Origin: Halomonas sp. | Lineage (GTDB): Bacteria > Pseudomonadota > Gammaproteobacteria > Pseudomonadales > Halomonadaceae | Assembly: GCA_007116835.1 (NCBI GenBank) | Contig: SKHS01000083.1 | Span: 1 to 18,112 of the forward strand | DNA: 18,112 bases | Direction of reading: 5' to 3' | In this document: positions 1-6,669 of the stretch, piece after piece | How the letters are laid out: each line of letters starts with the position of its first letter | Position numbering within the stretch: position 1 is the stretch's first letter | The notes under the pieces: generated by a model | The model's input: only the letters and a program-made list of their open reading frames with translations | The model's database searches: none | What the model was told of the DNA's origin: nothing | Program-made: the position numbers and the translations under genes

Positions 1-954
1 AATTTCAGGGCCAATCAACGCAACCATGCCCACCGGCCCCGCCACGGCAACCGCAAAGGCAGTGAGCACGACAGATAGCATCAGCACCTGCAGCCTGCGA
101 GCTTTGACACGAACGCCGAGACCGCTGGCAGTGGCGTCATTAAAGCGCAGTAGCGTCAGTGAACGCGCCAACGCCAAGGCGGCAATAATCCCCAATGCCA
201 AGCCAATACCCAACAAGTGCACAGCACCGCCTGGGCGGGCATTGAGTGATCCTACCGTCCATGGGTAGGCGGCATTGGCGGTGTCAATCGCTACCCGTGC
301 CAGCATTAATTGAGTGACAGCACCAAACATTGCGCCTACGCCAATGCCCGCAACAATAAATCGATACCCCTGGGTGCCGCTGCCAGCAGCAAGGCCAAAG
401 GTCAGCACGGCGGCGCTCGTTGCCCCAACCAAGGCCATCGCTGGCGGTGCAATCGACACGCCCATGCCCACAATAGAGGCCACTGCAAACGCCGTCGCAC
501 CATTATCAATACCGATAATACCGGGCGTGGCTAGGCGATTGCGGGCCAGGGTTTGCATCAAAATGCCTGAAAGCGCGAACGCCGCTCCGGTAAAGCAAGC
601 AGCCATTAAACGCGGCAAGCGCAGCTCCTGAACCATAAAGGCCGTCATCATATCGCCCTTACCTAACACGGCAGGAATAACCGCGCTTGGCGCCAGCGGC
701 ACGCTACCTAAGCTTAGATAAAGCAAGCACGCTGCCAGCAGCGCAACCAACAAACCCATATTGACGGCTAGCGCGCGCTTTTCGAGCAAAAAACGATAGC
801 CCCAACGGGGCAGCGCGATATGCCAGTAGCCCTCTGGCGCTAGTACGCTATCGGCATGTTCCGCGGCATGGTTTGGAACAACATGGTTTGTAACAGCATG
901 GCTTCGGCGGGTGGCAACGCCCGTTAAAGACGAATGATTCGCCATTATTTTCAT
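1..954 (-). CDS. FecCD-family iron-siderophore ABC permease, C-terminus cut by window edge
   Basis: An inner-membrane permease subunit of an iron(III)-siderophore ABC importer; 318 codons are visible and the frame stays open to base 1. It has the family signatures: 'ELRLPRLMAACFTGAAFALS' followed by 'ARNRLATPGIIGIDNGA' (the conserved R-P-R and N-P/R-L-A-x-P-G-x-x-G block), a coupling segment 'ATASGLGVRVKARR', and 'AGPVGMVALIGPEI' at the edge, the start of the G-P-[IV]-x-F-[VI]-G-L block. Usual length is about 330-350 residues, so only a short C-terminal piece is missing. The start at 954 (M-K-I-M-A-N-H) has a weak GGTGA-like site 7 bases upstream; an in-frame ATG at 945 is the alternative. 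It lies 60 bp downstream of a paralogous permease and likely pairs with it as a heterodimer. The N-terminus is unusual, with a His/Asn-rich five-residue repeat (HAVTN-HVVPN-HAAEH). The substrate cannot be read from sequence. Confidence 0.9.
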   Translation of the reverse strand, partial: MKIMANHSSLTGVATRRSHAVTNHVVPNHAAEHADSVLAPEGYWHIALPRWGYRFLLEKRALAVNMGLLVALLAACLLYLSLGSVPLAPSAVIPAVLGKGDMMTAFMVQELRLPRLMAACFTGAAFALSGILMQTLARNRLATPGIIGIDNGATAFAVASIVGMGVSIAPPAMALVGATSAAVLTFGLAAGSGTQGYRFIVAGIGVGAMFGAVTQLMLARVAIDTANAAYPWTVGSLNARPGGAVHLLGIGLALGIIAALALARSLTLLRFNDATASGLGVRVKARRLQVLMLSVVLTAFAVAVAGPVGMVALIGPEI

Positions 955-975
955 ATCAACACATCACCAAAATGA

Positions 976-1001
976 CACCGTGACGCCTGGGCGGCAGGGT
1001 G
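976..1001 (-). other. Intercistronic inverted repeat between the two iron permease genes
   Basis: Two 12-base arms (976-987 and 990-1001) are complementary at 10 of 12 positions around a 2-base centre, in the 60-bp gap between the two permease genes. In the direction of transcription (minus strand) a run of eight T lies before the hairpin rather than after it, so it does not look like an intrinsic terminator for this operon. A role in mRNA processing or partial attenuation is inference. Confidence 0.4.
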
Positions 1002-1014
1002 TTAAAAAAAAGCG

Positions 1015-2055
1015 TCATAGCATGGTTAACCGTTTAGCACGCACCACCGCTATCAATACCGGCGCGCCACATAGCGCGGTGAGCACACCCAATGGCAGCT
1101 CGGAAGGAGCGACGACAACACGCGAGATAATATCCGCCGTGAGTACAACCAGGGGGCCTATTGGCAGGCAAAACCACAACGTGCGGCGAATATCGGGCCC
1201 GGCAAACGCTCGCGCTACAAATGGCACCACCAGCCCTACAAAGGCAATCGGCCCGGCAATGGCAGTGGCTGCGCCCACCAGCAAGGCCACGCAGCCTACG
1301 GCTACCCAGCGGATCAGCGTGGGGTGATGCCCCAAGCCACTCGCCGCTCGTTCACCGAGCGCCAGCGCCGCCAGTGGCCGCGCCATCATAACCACCGCGA
1401 TGGCAGCAACCAGTAAACTCGGTAGCACCGCCACAAGATCATCCAACCGTCTTCCCGCCAGGCTGCCTACCACCCAAAAACGAATCTCATCGGCAGCGCG
1501 CTGGTCATACAGCAGCATTAATGAGGTGAGCGAACCTAACAGCCCAGAAAACGCCGCCCCTGCTAGCACCAAGCGCACGGGGTCATTCCCCACGCCGCGA
1601 AAACGCGCCACGCTGAGAACACAAATACAGCCCACCAACGCCCCTAACTGGGCAACCGAAATACGCAGCGTGGCAGCGCTAGCCCCTAGCACCAGTGCCA
1701 GTGCTACCGCAAAGGCTGCCCCGGCGCTTACCCCTAGCAAACCAGGTTCGGCGAGTGGGTTGCGGGAAATGGCTTGTAGCAGCGCCCCGGCAACGCCCAA
1801 CGCAATACCAACAACAATGCCAATCAAGGTGCGCGGAGTGCGCAGCTCCCAAACAATAAACTGCGCTTCGCTGTCGCTTGCGCTAAGCAGCAACCCCAGC
1901 ACTCGCTGCGGCCCCACCTCACCCGCTCCAATCAGCAAACTAACGACGCTCACCGCCACAAGGGCGGTGAGCAGAATAAGCATCCATGTACGGGGAGCAT
2001 AGCGCCGACTGGCGCTGCTCACTGCGCTAGGTAGTGATGTCACGGCATCTTTCAC
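1015..2055 (-). CDS. FecCD-family iron-siderophore ABC transporter permease
   Basis: A complete 346-residue polytopic permease of the BtuC/FecCD family, one half of the transmembrane channel of an iron-chelate importer. After a short cytoplasmic lead and a first helix near residues 26-44 come the family blocks 'ELRTPRTLIGIVVGIALGVA' and 'ISRNPLAEPGLLGVSAGAAF', the ATPase-coupling segment 'LGERAASGLGHHPTLIR', and 'AGPIAFVGLVVPFVARAF'. Length is typical. The start codon is GTG at 2055; GTGA overlaps the TGA stop of the upstream binding-protein gene by 4 bp, a sign of translational coupling and an argument for this start. It is the second gene of the minus-strand operon and probably forms a heterodimer with the permease encoded downstream. 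Iron-siderophore import is inferred from family and from the adjacent TonB-dependent receptor; the exact ligand is unknown. Confidence 0.93.
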   Translation of the reverse strand: MKDAVTSLPSAVSSASRRYAPRTWMLILLTALVAVSVVSLLIGAGEVGPQRVLGLLLSASDSEAQFIVWELRTPRTLIGIVVGIALGVAGALLQAISRNPLAEPGLLGVSAGAAFAVALALVLGASAATLRISVAQLGALVGCICVLSVARFRGVGNDPVRLVLAGAAFSGLLGSLTSLMLLYDQRAADEIRFWVVGSLAGRRLDDLVAVLPSLLVAAIAVVMMARPLAALALGERAASGLGHHPTLIRWVAVGCVALLVGAATAIAGPIAFVGLVVPFVARAFAGPDIRRTLWFCLPIGPLVVLTADIISRVVVAPSELPLGVLTALCGAPVLIAVVRAKRLTML

Positions 2056-3008
2056 GGCAGCAATGCGTTCTCAATATCATCCAAAATAGCTTGAGCGGCT
2101 AAAGGGCCATTAGCACTGCTCCACAGCTGGCCATTCACCGGTACGACCTGGTCTTGTTTAACTACGTCCAAACGGGTGAAGGCGGCGCTTTGCTTGGCGG
2201 CATCTAAGGCCGCTTGGCCATCGGCGTTAAGCGTCGCTAAGAACAGCCAATCGCCGTCCACTTGGGAAAGATTTTCAAGACTGAGTATATCGCTATGGGG
2301 GTGCCCTTCATCGACCAGACCGGCATCCTGGACCTCTAACCCCACTTTCGCTAATAGCCCAGTGGCGATCAGCGCTTTGGACATCACCATCGGGCCATTG
2401 GGCATCCAGCGCGCCAGCACTGCAGTACCACCTGCGTTAGCATCATCAATCGCGGCGGCTAATTCGCTAATACGGTGATCAACGGCTGAAATGGCATCTT
2501 CGATTTCCGCTTCACGATTAAGGGCCTGGCCATAAAGCCGCGCTTCCGCTTCCCAACTATCGGGCGCTAACGGTTGAGCGTGCGGCACCACGGTGGGCGC
2601 AATGCGAGAAAGTAAACGATACTGCGCTTCCGGTAGCTGAGCAGCCGCCAGAATTAAATCGGGCTGCTGGGCCAGTACGGCTTCAATATTGATTTCACGT
2701 ACCACACCGACAATCTCAGGACGCTCGCCACTGAAGTGAGCTTCCACGTACTCAGCAACATTATCGCCACCGCGGGTGGTGACTGCGCCAACGGGGGTAA
2801 CGCCTGCCGCCAGGGCGGCATCCAACGCGCCTTCATATAAAGTAACAACACGCTGTGGCGCATCGCTAACCTCAACGTCTCCGTAAGCGGTGTCCAGCGT
2901 GCGTGCGTGAGCAACGCTTGCCAATGTTCCACTCACTAACAGCCCGCCTAACAACAGTCCGCTTACCACACCCCCTATCAGTCCCTTGCGTAGTGACGAG
3001 TAATCCAT
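2052..3008 (-). CDS. Periplasmic iron-siderophore binding protein (FecB/FhuD type)
   Basis: Solute-binding protein of the same ABC importer, 318 residues. A signal peptide has a basic start (SLRKG), a long Gly/Leu hydrophobic core and a likely signal peptidase I site after A-H-A at residue 35. No lipobox Cys is present, so it should be free in the periplasm. The mature part has the helical-backbone binding-protein pattern: 'PQRVVTLYEGALDAALAAGV' then 'PVGAV', 'IVGVVREINIEAVLAQQPDL' with 'ILAA', and a C-terminal lobe with 'LENLSQVDGDWLFLA' and 'LWSSANGPLAAQAILDDI'. The two-lobe order matches FecB/FhuD relatives. The ATG at 3008 has AGGAG 8 bases upstream. It is the first gene of the operon, transcribed away from the siderophore receptor and sharing with it an intergenic region containing Fur-like sites. 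Citrate, hydroxamate or catecholate specificity cannot be decided here. Confidence 0.9.
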   Translation of the reverse strand: MDYSSLRKGLIGGVVSGLLLGGLLVSGTLASVAHARTLDTAYGDVEVSDAPQRVVTLYEGALDAALAAGVTPVGAVTTRGGDNVAEYVEAHFSGERPEIVGVVREINIEAVLAQQPDLILAAAQLPEAQYRLLSRIAPTVVPHAQPLAPDSWEAEARLYGQALNREAEIEDAISAVDHRISELAAAIDDANAGGTAVLARWMPNGPMVMSKALIATGLLAKVGLEVQDAGLVDEGHPHSDILSLENLSQVDGDWLFLATLNADGQAALDAAKQSAAFTRLDVVKQDQVVPVNGQLWSSANGPLAAQAILDDIENALLP

Positions 3009-3039
3009 AAGTGACGCTCCTGAGTGTCTTCAGCAGTAA

Positions 3040-3054
3040 TAGTAACGATTCTCA
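3040..3054 (-). promoter_or_regulatory. Candidate Fur box upstream of the ABC binding-protein gene
   Basis: TAGTAACGATTCTCA matches the 7-1-7 Fur pattern TGATAATnATTATCA at 10 of 14 informative positions. It lies 32-46 bp upstream of the binding-protein start and, read on the minus strand, overlaps A/T-rich TACTATTAC bases that could serve as a -10 element. Match quality is moderate; support comes mainly from the iron-uptake context. Confidence 0.4.
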
Positions 3055-3240
3055 AAAGCATTTTCATCACCCTTCCAACGAATCGTCTGTTCCAGATCCT
3101 GCAACGTCAATTTAATTAGCAATCTAATAAAATTGATACGGGCGTTTGGCATCGATAAGCGTTCGATATCGAGCAACGCACTGTTCGATGAAACAAGCTC
3201 GCACATGGGAACTTTTCTTCTTAGAATCCAAAACTCACTT

Positions 3241-3259
3241 GATAATCAGTTTCATTAGC
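3241..3259 (+). promoter_or_regulatory. Candidate Fur box and promoter of the TonB-dependent receptor
   Basis: GATAATCAGTTTCATTAGC matches the 19-bp Fur consensus (GATAATGATAATCATTATC) at 14 of 19 positions. The embedded 7-1-7 site, which begins one base earlier at 3240, matches at 12 of 14. The first hexamer, GATAAT, is also a good -10 element with a weak TTCTTA -35 seventeen bases upstream, so bound Fur would occlude the promoter. The site is 27-45 bp before the receptor's ATG at 3286. Repression under iron sufficiency is inferred from this placement. Confidence 0.6.
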
Positions 3260-3285
3260 ATTCAGCTTCATCTCAGGGGATCACC

Positions 3286-3408
3286 ATGCCACGCTTCACT
3301 CGCACTGCCCTCGTCAGCGCCGTCACCCTTAGCGTTACCGCCACTGTGGCCAGCGCTCAAGAAAATACCCCGCTTAATACACCGCCGCTGGGTATGAGCA
3401 GTCTTTGA
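3286..3408 (+). pseudogene. Receptor 5' end (signal peptide), out of frame with the body
   Basis: An ATG at 3286 preceded by AGGGGA (5-base spacing) opens a 40-codon frame reading MPRFTRTALVSAVTLSV, TATVASA, QENTPLN and so on, ending at TGA 3406-3408. It is a textbook Sec signal peptide with predicted cleavage after A-S-A (residue 24) followed by the first mature residues of a TonB-dependent receptor. The rest of the receptor continues in another frame that opens only after TAA at 3375-3377, so the shift must fall between about 3378 and 3406. In the body frame the junction reads T-A-A-G-Y-E-Q-S-L-N-S-A-P, which in family members follows a TonB box such as D-T-x-V-V. Loss of 3n+1 bases (for example ten) just before 3381 would explain both the shift and the missing box. 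Confidence 0.75.
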
Positions 3409-5456
3409 ACAGTGCGCCTGCCAGTATTTCTGTGGTGACCCGTGAAGAGCTGGAGCAAAAGCAGTTTTCCAACATTGCTGAAGCTATCGCTAACGTTCCA
3501 GGCGTTGACGTGCGTTCCGGTACGGGCAAAACCGGCGGCCTGAATATTTCGATTCGTGGCATGCCCAGTGCCTACACATTAATACTGATTGACGGCCGTC
3601 GTCAGAACACCTCTGGCAGCGTCACGCCTAACGGCTTTGGTGAAACCTCCACTGGCTTTATGCCGCCCCTATCTGCGATTGAGCGTATTGAGGTTATTCG
3701 CGGCCCGATGTCGACACTGTATGGCTCCGATGCCATGGGCGGCGTGATCAATATTATTACCCGTCGCGTAGGCGAAGAGTGGGTAGGTTCGGTAACGGTT
3801 GAAAATACCTTCCAGCAGGATCGCGACGCAGGCAACAGCTCAGCGATCAACTTATACACTTCCGGGCCTTTGGTCGAAGATACCGTTGGTCTTCAGTTGC
3901 GTGGCCGCTTGTTCGACCGCGACAGTTCTGAACGCATGATTGAAAATGGGTCGGGTCGCGACCCGCGCCCCTCTGAGGCGCGCATTTACTCTCTTGGCGG
4001 GCGCTTGAACGTCACCCCAGATGACACTAACGAATTCTGGCTGGATGCTGAGCGTGCGCGCCAAACCTACGACAATAGCGATAGTCGTCTTGGCAATCTA
4101 GATACACCAGAGCGCGTCTTTGGCTATCGAGATGAACAGCGTTTCAACCGCGACCAACTTGCTGTCGGGCACACTGGTCGCTATAGCGCAGGCACCTGGG
4201 AAAGCAGCGTTACTCACAACACTACTGAAACCCTGGGACGTACCCTGCCCGCAGGCAGCGCACCCGACTTCGGTTACGAAGCCGAAGGAGGCGAACCACG
4301 CCTATTAGAAAATCGCGATATTACCGTGGATACCAAATTTGTTGCGCCGCTGGCTAACCATATGGTGACTGTTGGCGGCCAATACATTGACGCCAAGCTA
4401 GAAGATGGTGCTGCGGGTAACCAAGCGTTTGAGCAGACAAGCTGGGCGCTGTTTGCAGAAGATGAGTGGATGCTGCGGGATGACCTCGCCTTTACCTTTG
4501 GCGGACGCTATGAACATCACGACGCTTTCGGCGGCCATTTTAGCCCGCGTGGTTATTTGGTGTGGAACACCACACCCAACTGGACATTGAAAGGTGGCGT
4601 CAGCCGTGGTTACAAGACCCCATCGCTTAACGACCTGCATGACGGTGTCACCGGCTTCACAGCGCAAGGGCGTACCGTAACGATTGGCTCTCCCAACCTA
4701 GAGCCAGAAAAGAGTACCAATTACGAACTCGGCGCTATTTACGATAACCAAGGCGGCTTTGCAGCGGGAGCTACGGTTTTCTACAACCGCTTTACCGATC
4801 GTATTGCCAACAGCACGCCCTTACCTAACTGCCAATTTATCGATAGCAACGGCAATACACCCAATGCCGGGCTTGCCAACTGCGTCAGTGTGGGCAACTT
4901 TACGCTGCAAGAAAACTTCAGCCAGCAAATCAATATTGATAAAGCGGACACCCGTGGTGTTGAGCTAAACGCTAGCTATCAAATTGCCCCGGCGTGGCAT
5001 ATTAGCGGCGGTTACACCTTCACAGACTCTGAAGTGAAGTCGGGTGCTAATGAAGGCCAACTGTTGACGAACACGCCAAAACATAAGCTAACCGCTGACC
5101 TTACCTGGGCGATTAACGACCGCTGGAGCACGGCGTTGGAAAGCGAATACTACTCCTCTCGTGAGCGGTTCACGGGTACCCCCAGCGGTGAGTCCGCCTC
5201 GTTGGTAGAGCAGCTTGGTAACAACCTTGATGGCTACGCCCTGTTTAACCTACGCAACTCTTACCGTTTCAGCGACAACGTGCGCTTGACTGGCACTATC
5301 TACAACCTGTTCGATAAAGACTTTACTGGTTCAGATACCTTTGAGCACAACGGCGAAACCCTGCGCGCCTACCGCTTTACCCAAACAGGTCGCGCCACCG
5401 ACGGCGTAGCCCTGGATGGCCGCAGCTTCTGGGTGTCAGCAACCTATGAGTTCTAA
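3405..5456 (+). CDS. TonB-dependent siderophore receptor (CirA/FepA-like), body lacking in-frame signal peptide
   Basis: Outer-membrane gated channel for ferric siderophores; the body frame is 683 codons. The plug domain is at the N-terminus: 'ASISVVTREELEQKQFSNIA', 'IANVPGVDV', 'LNISIRGMPSAYTLILIDGR', 'SAIERIEVIRGPMSTLYGSD' and 'AMGGVINIITRR', closest in style to catecholate receptors of the CirA type. A 22-strand barrel follows, with 'GVSRGYKTPSLNDL', 'NLEPEKSTNYELG', a Cys pair in an extracellular loop (residues near 476 and 492), and a C-terminal 'FWVSATYEF' ending in the Phe needed for outer-membrane assembly. The only start available in this frame is TTG at 3405, overlapping the TGA of the signal-peptide frame. 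A product made from it would lack the signal sequence and TonB box, so export and energised transport are not expected. The barrel otherwise shows no stops or gaps, so the lesion is recent or a sequencing error. It sits divergently from the iron ABC operon. Confidence 0.88.
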   Translation: MNSAPASISVVTREELEQKQFSNIAEAIANVPGVDVRSGTGKTGGLNISIRGMPSAYTLILIDGRRQNTSGSVTPNGFGETSTGFMPPLSAIERIEVIRGPMSTLYGSDAMGGVINIITRRVGEEWVGSVTVENTFQQDRDAGNSSAINLYTSGPLVEDTVGLQLRGRLFDRDSSERMIENGSGRDPRPSEARIYSLGGRLNVTPDDTNEFWLDAERARQTYDNSDSRLGNLDTPERVFGYRDEQRFNRDQLAVGHTGRYSAGTWESSVTHNTTETLGRTLPAGSAPDFGYEAEGGEPRLLENRDITVDTKFVAPLANHMVTVGGQYIDAKLEDGAAGNQAFEQTSWALFAEDEWMLRDDLAFTFGGRYEHHDAFGGHFSPRGYLVWNTTPNWTLKGGVSRGYKTPSLNDLHDGVTGFTAQGRTVTIGSPNLEPEKSTNYELGAIYDNQGGFAAGATVFYNRFTDRIANSTPLPNCQFIDSNGNTPNAGLANCVSVGNFTLQENFSQQINIDKADTRGVELNASYQIAPAWHISGGYTFTDSEVKSGANEGQLLTNTPKHKLTADLTWAINDRWSTALESEYYSSRERFTGTPSGESASLVEQLGNNLDGYALFNLRNSYRFSDNVRLTGTIYNLFDKDFTGSDTFEHNGETLRAYRFTQTGRATDGVALDGRSFWVSATYEF

Positions 5457-5510
5457 ACACACCTAACTCACCGCGTTCCTGTTAATGCTACTGTTTCATA
5501 ATTGATGTTA

Positions 5511-5539
5511 TGCCCTGGCCAAGCGCTGGGGCATTTTTT
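5511..5539 (+). terminator. Intrinsic terminator of the siderophore receptor gene
   Basis: TGCCC (5511-5515) pairs with GGGCA (5529-5533), extended inward by TGGC/GCTG with two G-T wobbles around a CAAGC loop, and a run of six T follows at 5534-5539. It lies 54 bp after the receptor stop codon and insulates the LysR gene from it. Confidence 0.75.
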
Positions 5540-5564
5540 ATCAACGACGCTGCCCTCTGCTAAC

Positions 5565-5606
5565 TATCGACATGCAATTATCGACATACAAATATCGAAA
5601 TACAAA
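5565..5606 (+). repeat. Three 14-bp tandem repeats upstream of the LysR gene
   Basis: Consecutive units are TATCGACATGCAAT, TATCGACATACAAA and TATCGAAATACAAA, with a degenerate fourth start (TACCAATT) after them. Units 1 and 2 differ at three positions; units 2 and 3 at one. The block is A/T-rich, non-coding and 71-112 bp before the LysR start, where a LysR-type protein or another regulator could bind in tandem. Function is not shown by sequence. Confidence 0.6.
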
Positions 5607-5607
5607 T

Positions 5608-5626
5608 ACCAATTATTTTCATTAGC
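5608..5626 (+). promoter_or_regulatory. Fur-like site upstream of the LysR gene
   Basis: The 19 bases match the Fur consensus at 12 positions. They share the exact 12-mer TTTCATTAGCAT (5617-5628) with the receptor's upstream region (3250-3261), where it forms the right half of the better Fur box. The common 12-mer suggests co-regulation of the LysR gene with the iron genes, but the match alone is weak. Confidence 0.35.
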
Positions 5627-5664
5627 ATCATTAGATGGCACAATAACCTGCTTACGTTTGCTAA

Positions 5665-5675
5665 GCGGTCACCGC
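5665..5675 (+). promoter_or_regulatory. Small inverted repeat covering the LysR ribosome-binding region
   Basis: GCGGTCACCGC is a perfect 5-1-5 palindrome ending two bases before the ATG at 5677, occupying the place where a Shine-Dalgarno sequence would be; no good AGGAG-type site is visible. It could weaken translation or be a protein-binding site. Arms of five bases can also occur by chance. Confidence 0.3.
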
Positions 5676-5676
5676 C

Positions 5677-6600
5677 ATGTACGATTTTGATGAACTCACT
5701 GCCTTTGCCAATGTGATGAGCACCGGTAGCCTGACCCGCAGCGCACAAAAACTAGGGCTTGCTAAATCAACGTTGAGCCGCCGCATTAGTCAGTTGGAAG
5801 CCCGATTGGGGCAGCCACTGCTCAGGCGCCAAGCCAATCAGTTGATTCCTACCGAAGCTGGCCTGCTGTTTCAGCACTACTGCACAGAGCTGCTGGCGAT
5901 GGCGGCACATAGCCAAGAGGCACTTTCAGAACTACGTGAAGAGATCAGTGGAAAAGTGACCCTTGAAGTACACGGGGCGCTTGCTCGCGGCTGGATGGCG
6001 GGTGTCATTGATGCATTTTTAACCCGCTATCCTAGCGTGGAATTAACGCTGCATACGAGAGAAACGCCGCCCACTAAAATGCACAGTAACAGCGTGCATA
6101 TTTGGTTAGGGGCAGCCTACGAATGCGGGCTCCATCAAGAGCGTTTAGGACACTTGACCCGCGGTCTTTATGCCAACCCTAGCTATCTTGCTAAGGCCGG
6201 TTACCCAGAGCACCCAAGCGAATTAGCGGCACACGCGTGGATTGATTTACTCGATACCTCTTCTAATGGGCTGCAGCTATATCACCCCCAGCAAGGCGAC
6301 TACTTATTCCATGCCCCCCGCTCGCGGCTGCGGGTCGACTTAACCGTCTTACACATTGATGCCATCGCGTATGGGCAAGGTATTGGCCTACTTCCTCACT
6401 GGGTAGTGGGCAAGCGCGAACAGCACCATCCAGGGGATTTGGTTGGCTGCTTGCCCGGCTGGGAGCCCGCTCCACTGCCTATCACTATGCTATACGCGTA
6501 TGGGCACCATTCGCGTCGAGTCAACGCGCTGCTTGAGTTTCTCCGCGAGCAGGTTCCCGCTTCTTGGCAGGCCACTCAGGCGACCGCCTACGCTCCTTAG
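5677..6600 (+). CDS. LysR-family transcriptional regulator
   Basis: A 307-residue DNA-binding regulator of usual LysR length. The N-terminal winged helix-turn-helix is clear: 'FDELTAFANVMSTGSLTRSA' then 'LGLAKSTLSRRISQLEARLG' and 'PLLRR', with the helix-turn-helix near residues 19-38. The effector-binding domain spans about residues 90-295 ('GKVTLEVHGALARGWMAGVI', 'FLTRYPSVELTLHTRE', and 'DAIAYGQGIGLLPHWV' near the end). The annotated start is the first ATG and gives a complete HTH. No strong ribosome-binding site precedes it; a small palindrome is there instead. It is followed 69 bp later by an AEC permease in the same direction, which it may control; LysR genes often sit beside their transporter targets, but usually divergently. 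The upstream tandem repeat and Fur-like site suggest extra control. Inducer and targets are unknown. Confidence 0.92.
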   Translation: MYDFDELTAFANVMSTGSLTRSAQKLGLAKSTLSRRISQLEARLGQPLLRRQANQLIPTEAGLLFQHYCTELLAMAAHSQEALSELREEISGKVTLEVHGALARGWMAGVIDAFLTRYPSVELTLHTRETPPTKMHSNSVHIWLGAAYECGLHQERLGHLTRGLYANPSYLAKAGYPEHPSELAAHAWIDLLDTSSNGLQLYHPQQGDYLFHAPRSRLRVDLTVLHIDAIAYGQGIGLLPHWVVGKREQHHPGDLVGCLPGWEPAPLPITMLYAYGHHSRRVNALLEFLREQVPASWQATQATAYAP

Positions 6601-6669
6601 CGAATTCACCTTGCCAGTTAGCGGCCTAATTACCGACAATGAGCCGCTGATAACCGCCAAGGAACGTTA

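Noticed and set aside
1400..2002. 200-codon plus-strand frame opposite the iron permease
   Set aside because: Low-complexity Ser/Thr/Ala/Pro composition typical of antisense frames of GC-rich membrane protein genes; the permease is unambiguous.
3361..3408. Programmed -1 ribosomal frameshift joining the signal peptide and receptor body
   Set aside because: No X-XXY-YYZ heptamer or downstream pseudoknot is apparent in the overlap, and the TonB box would still be missing, so a deletion or sequence error is more likely.
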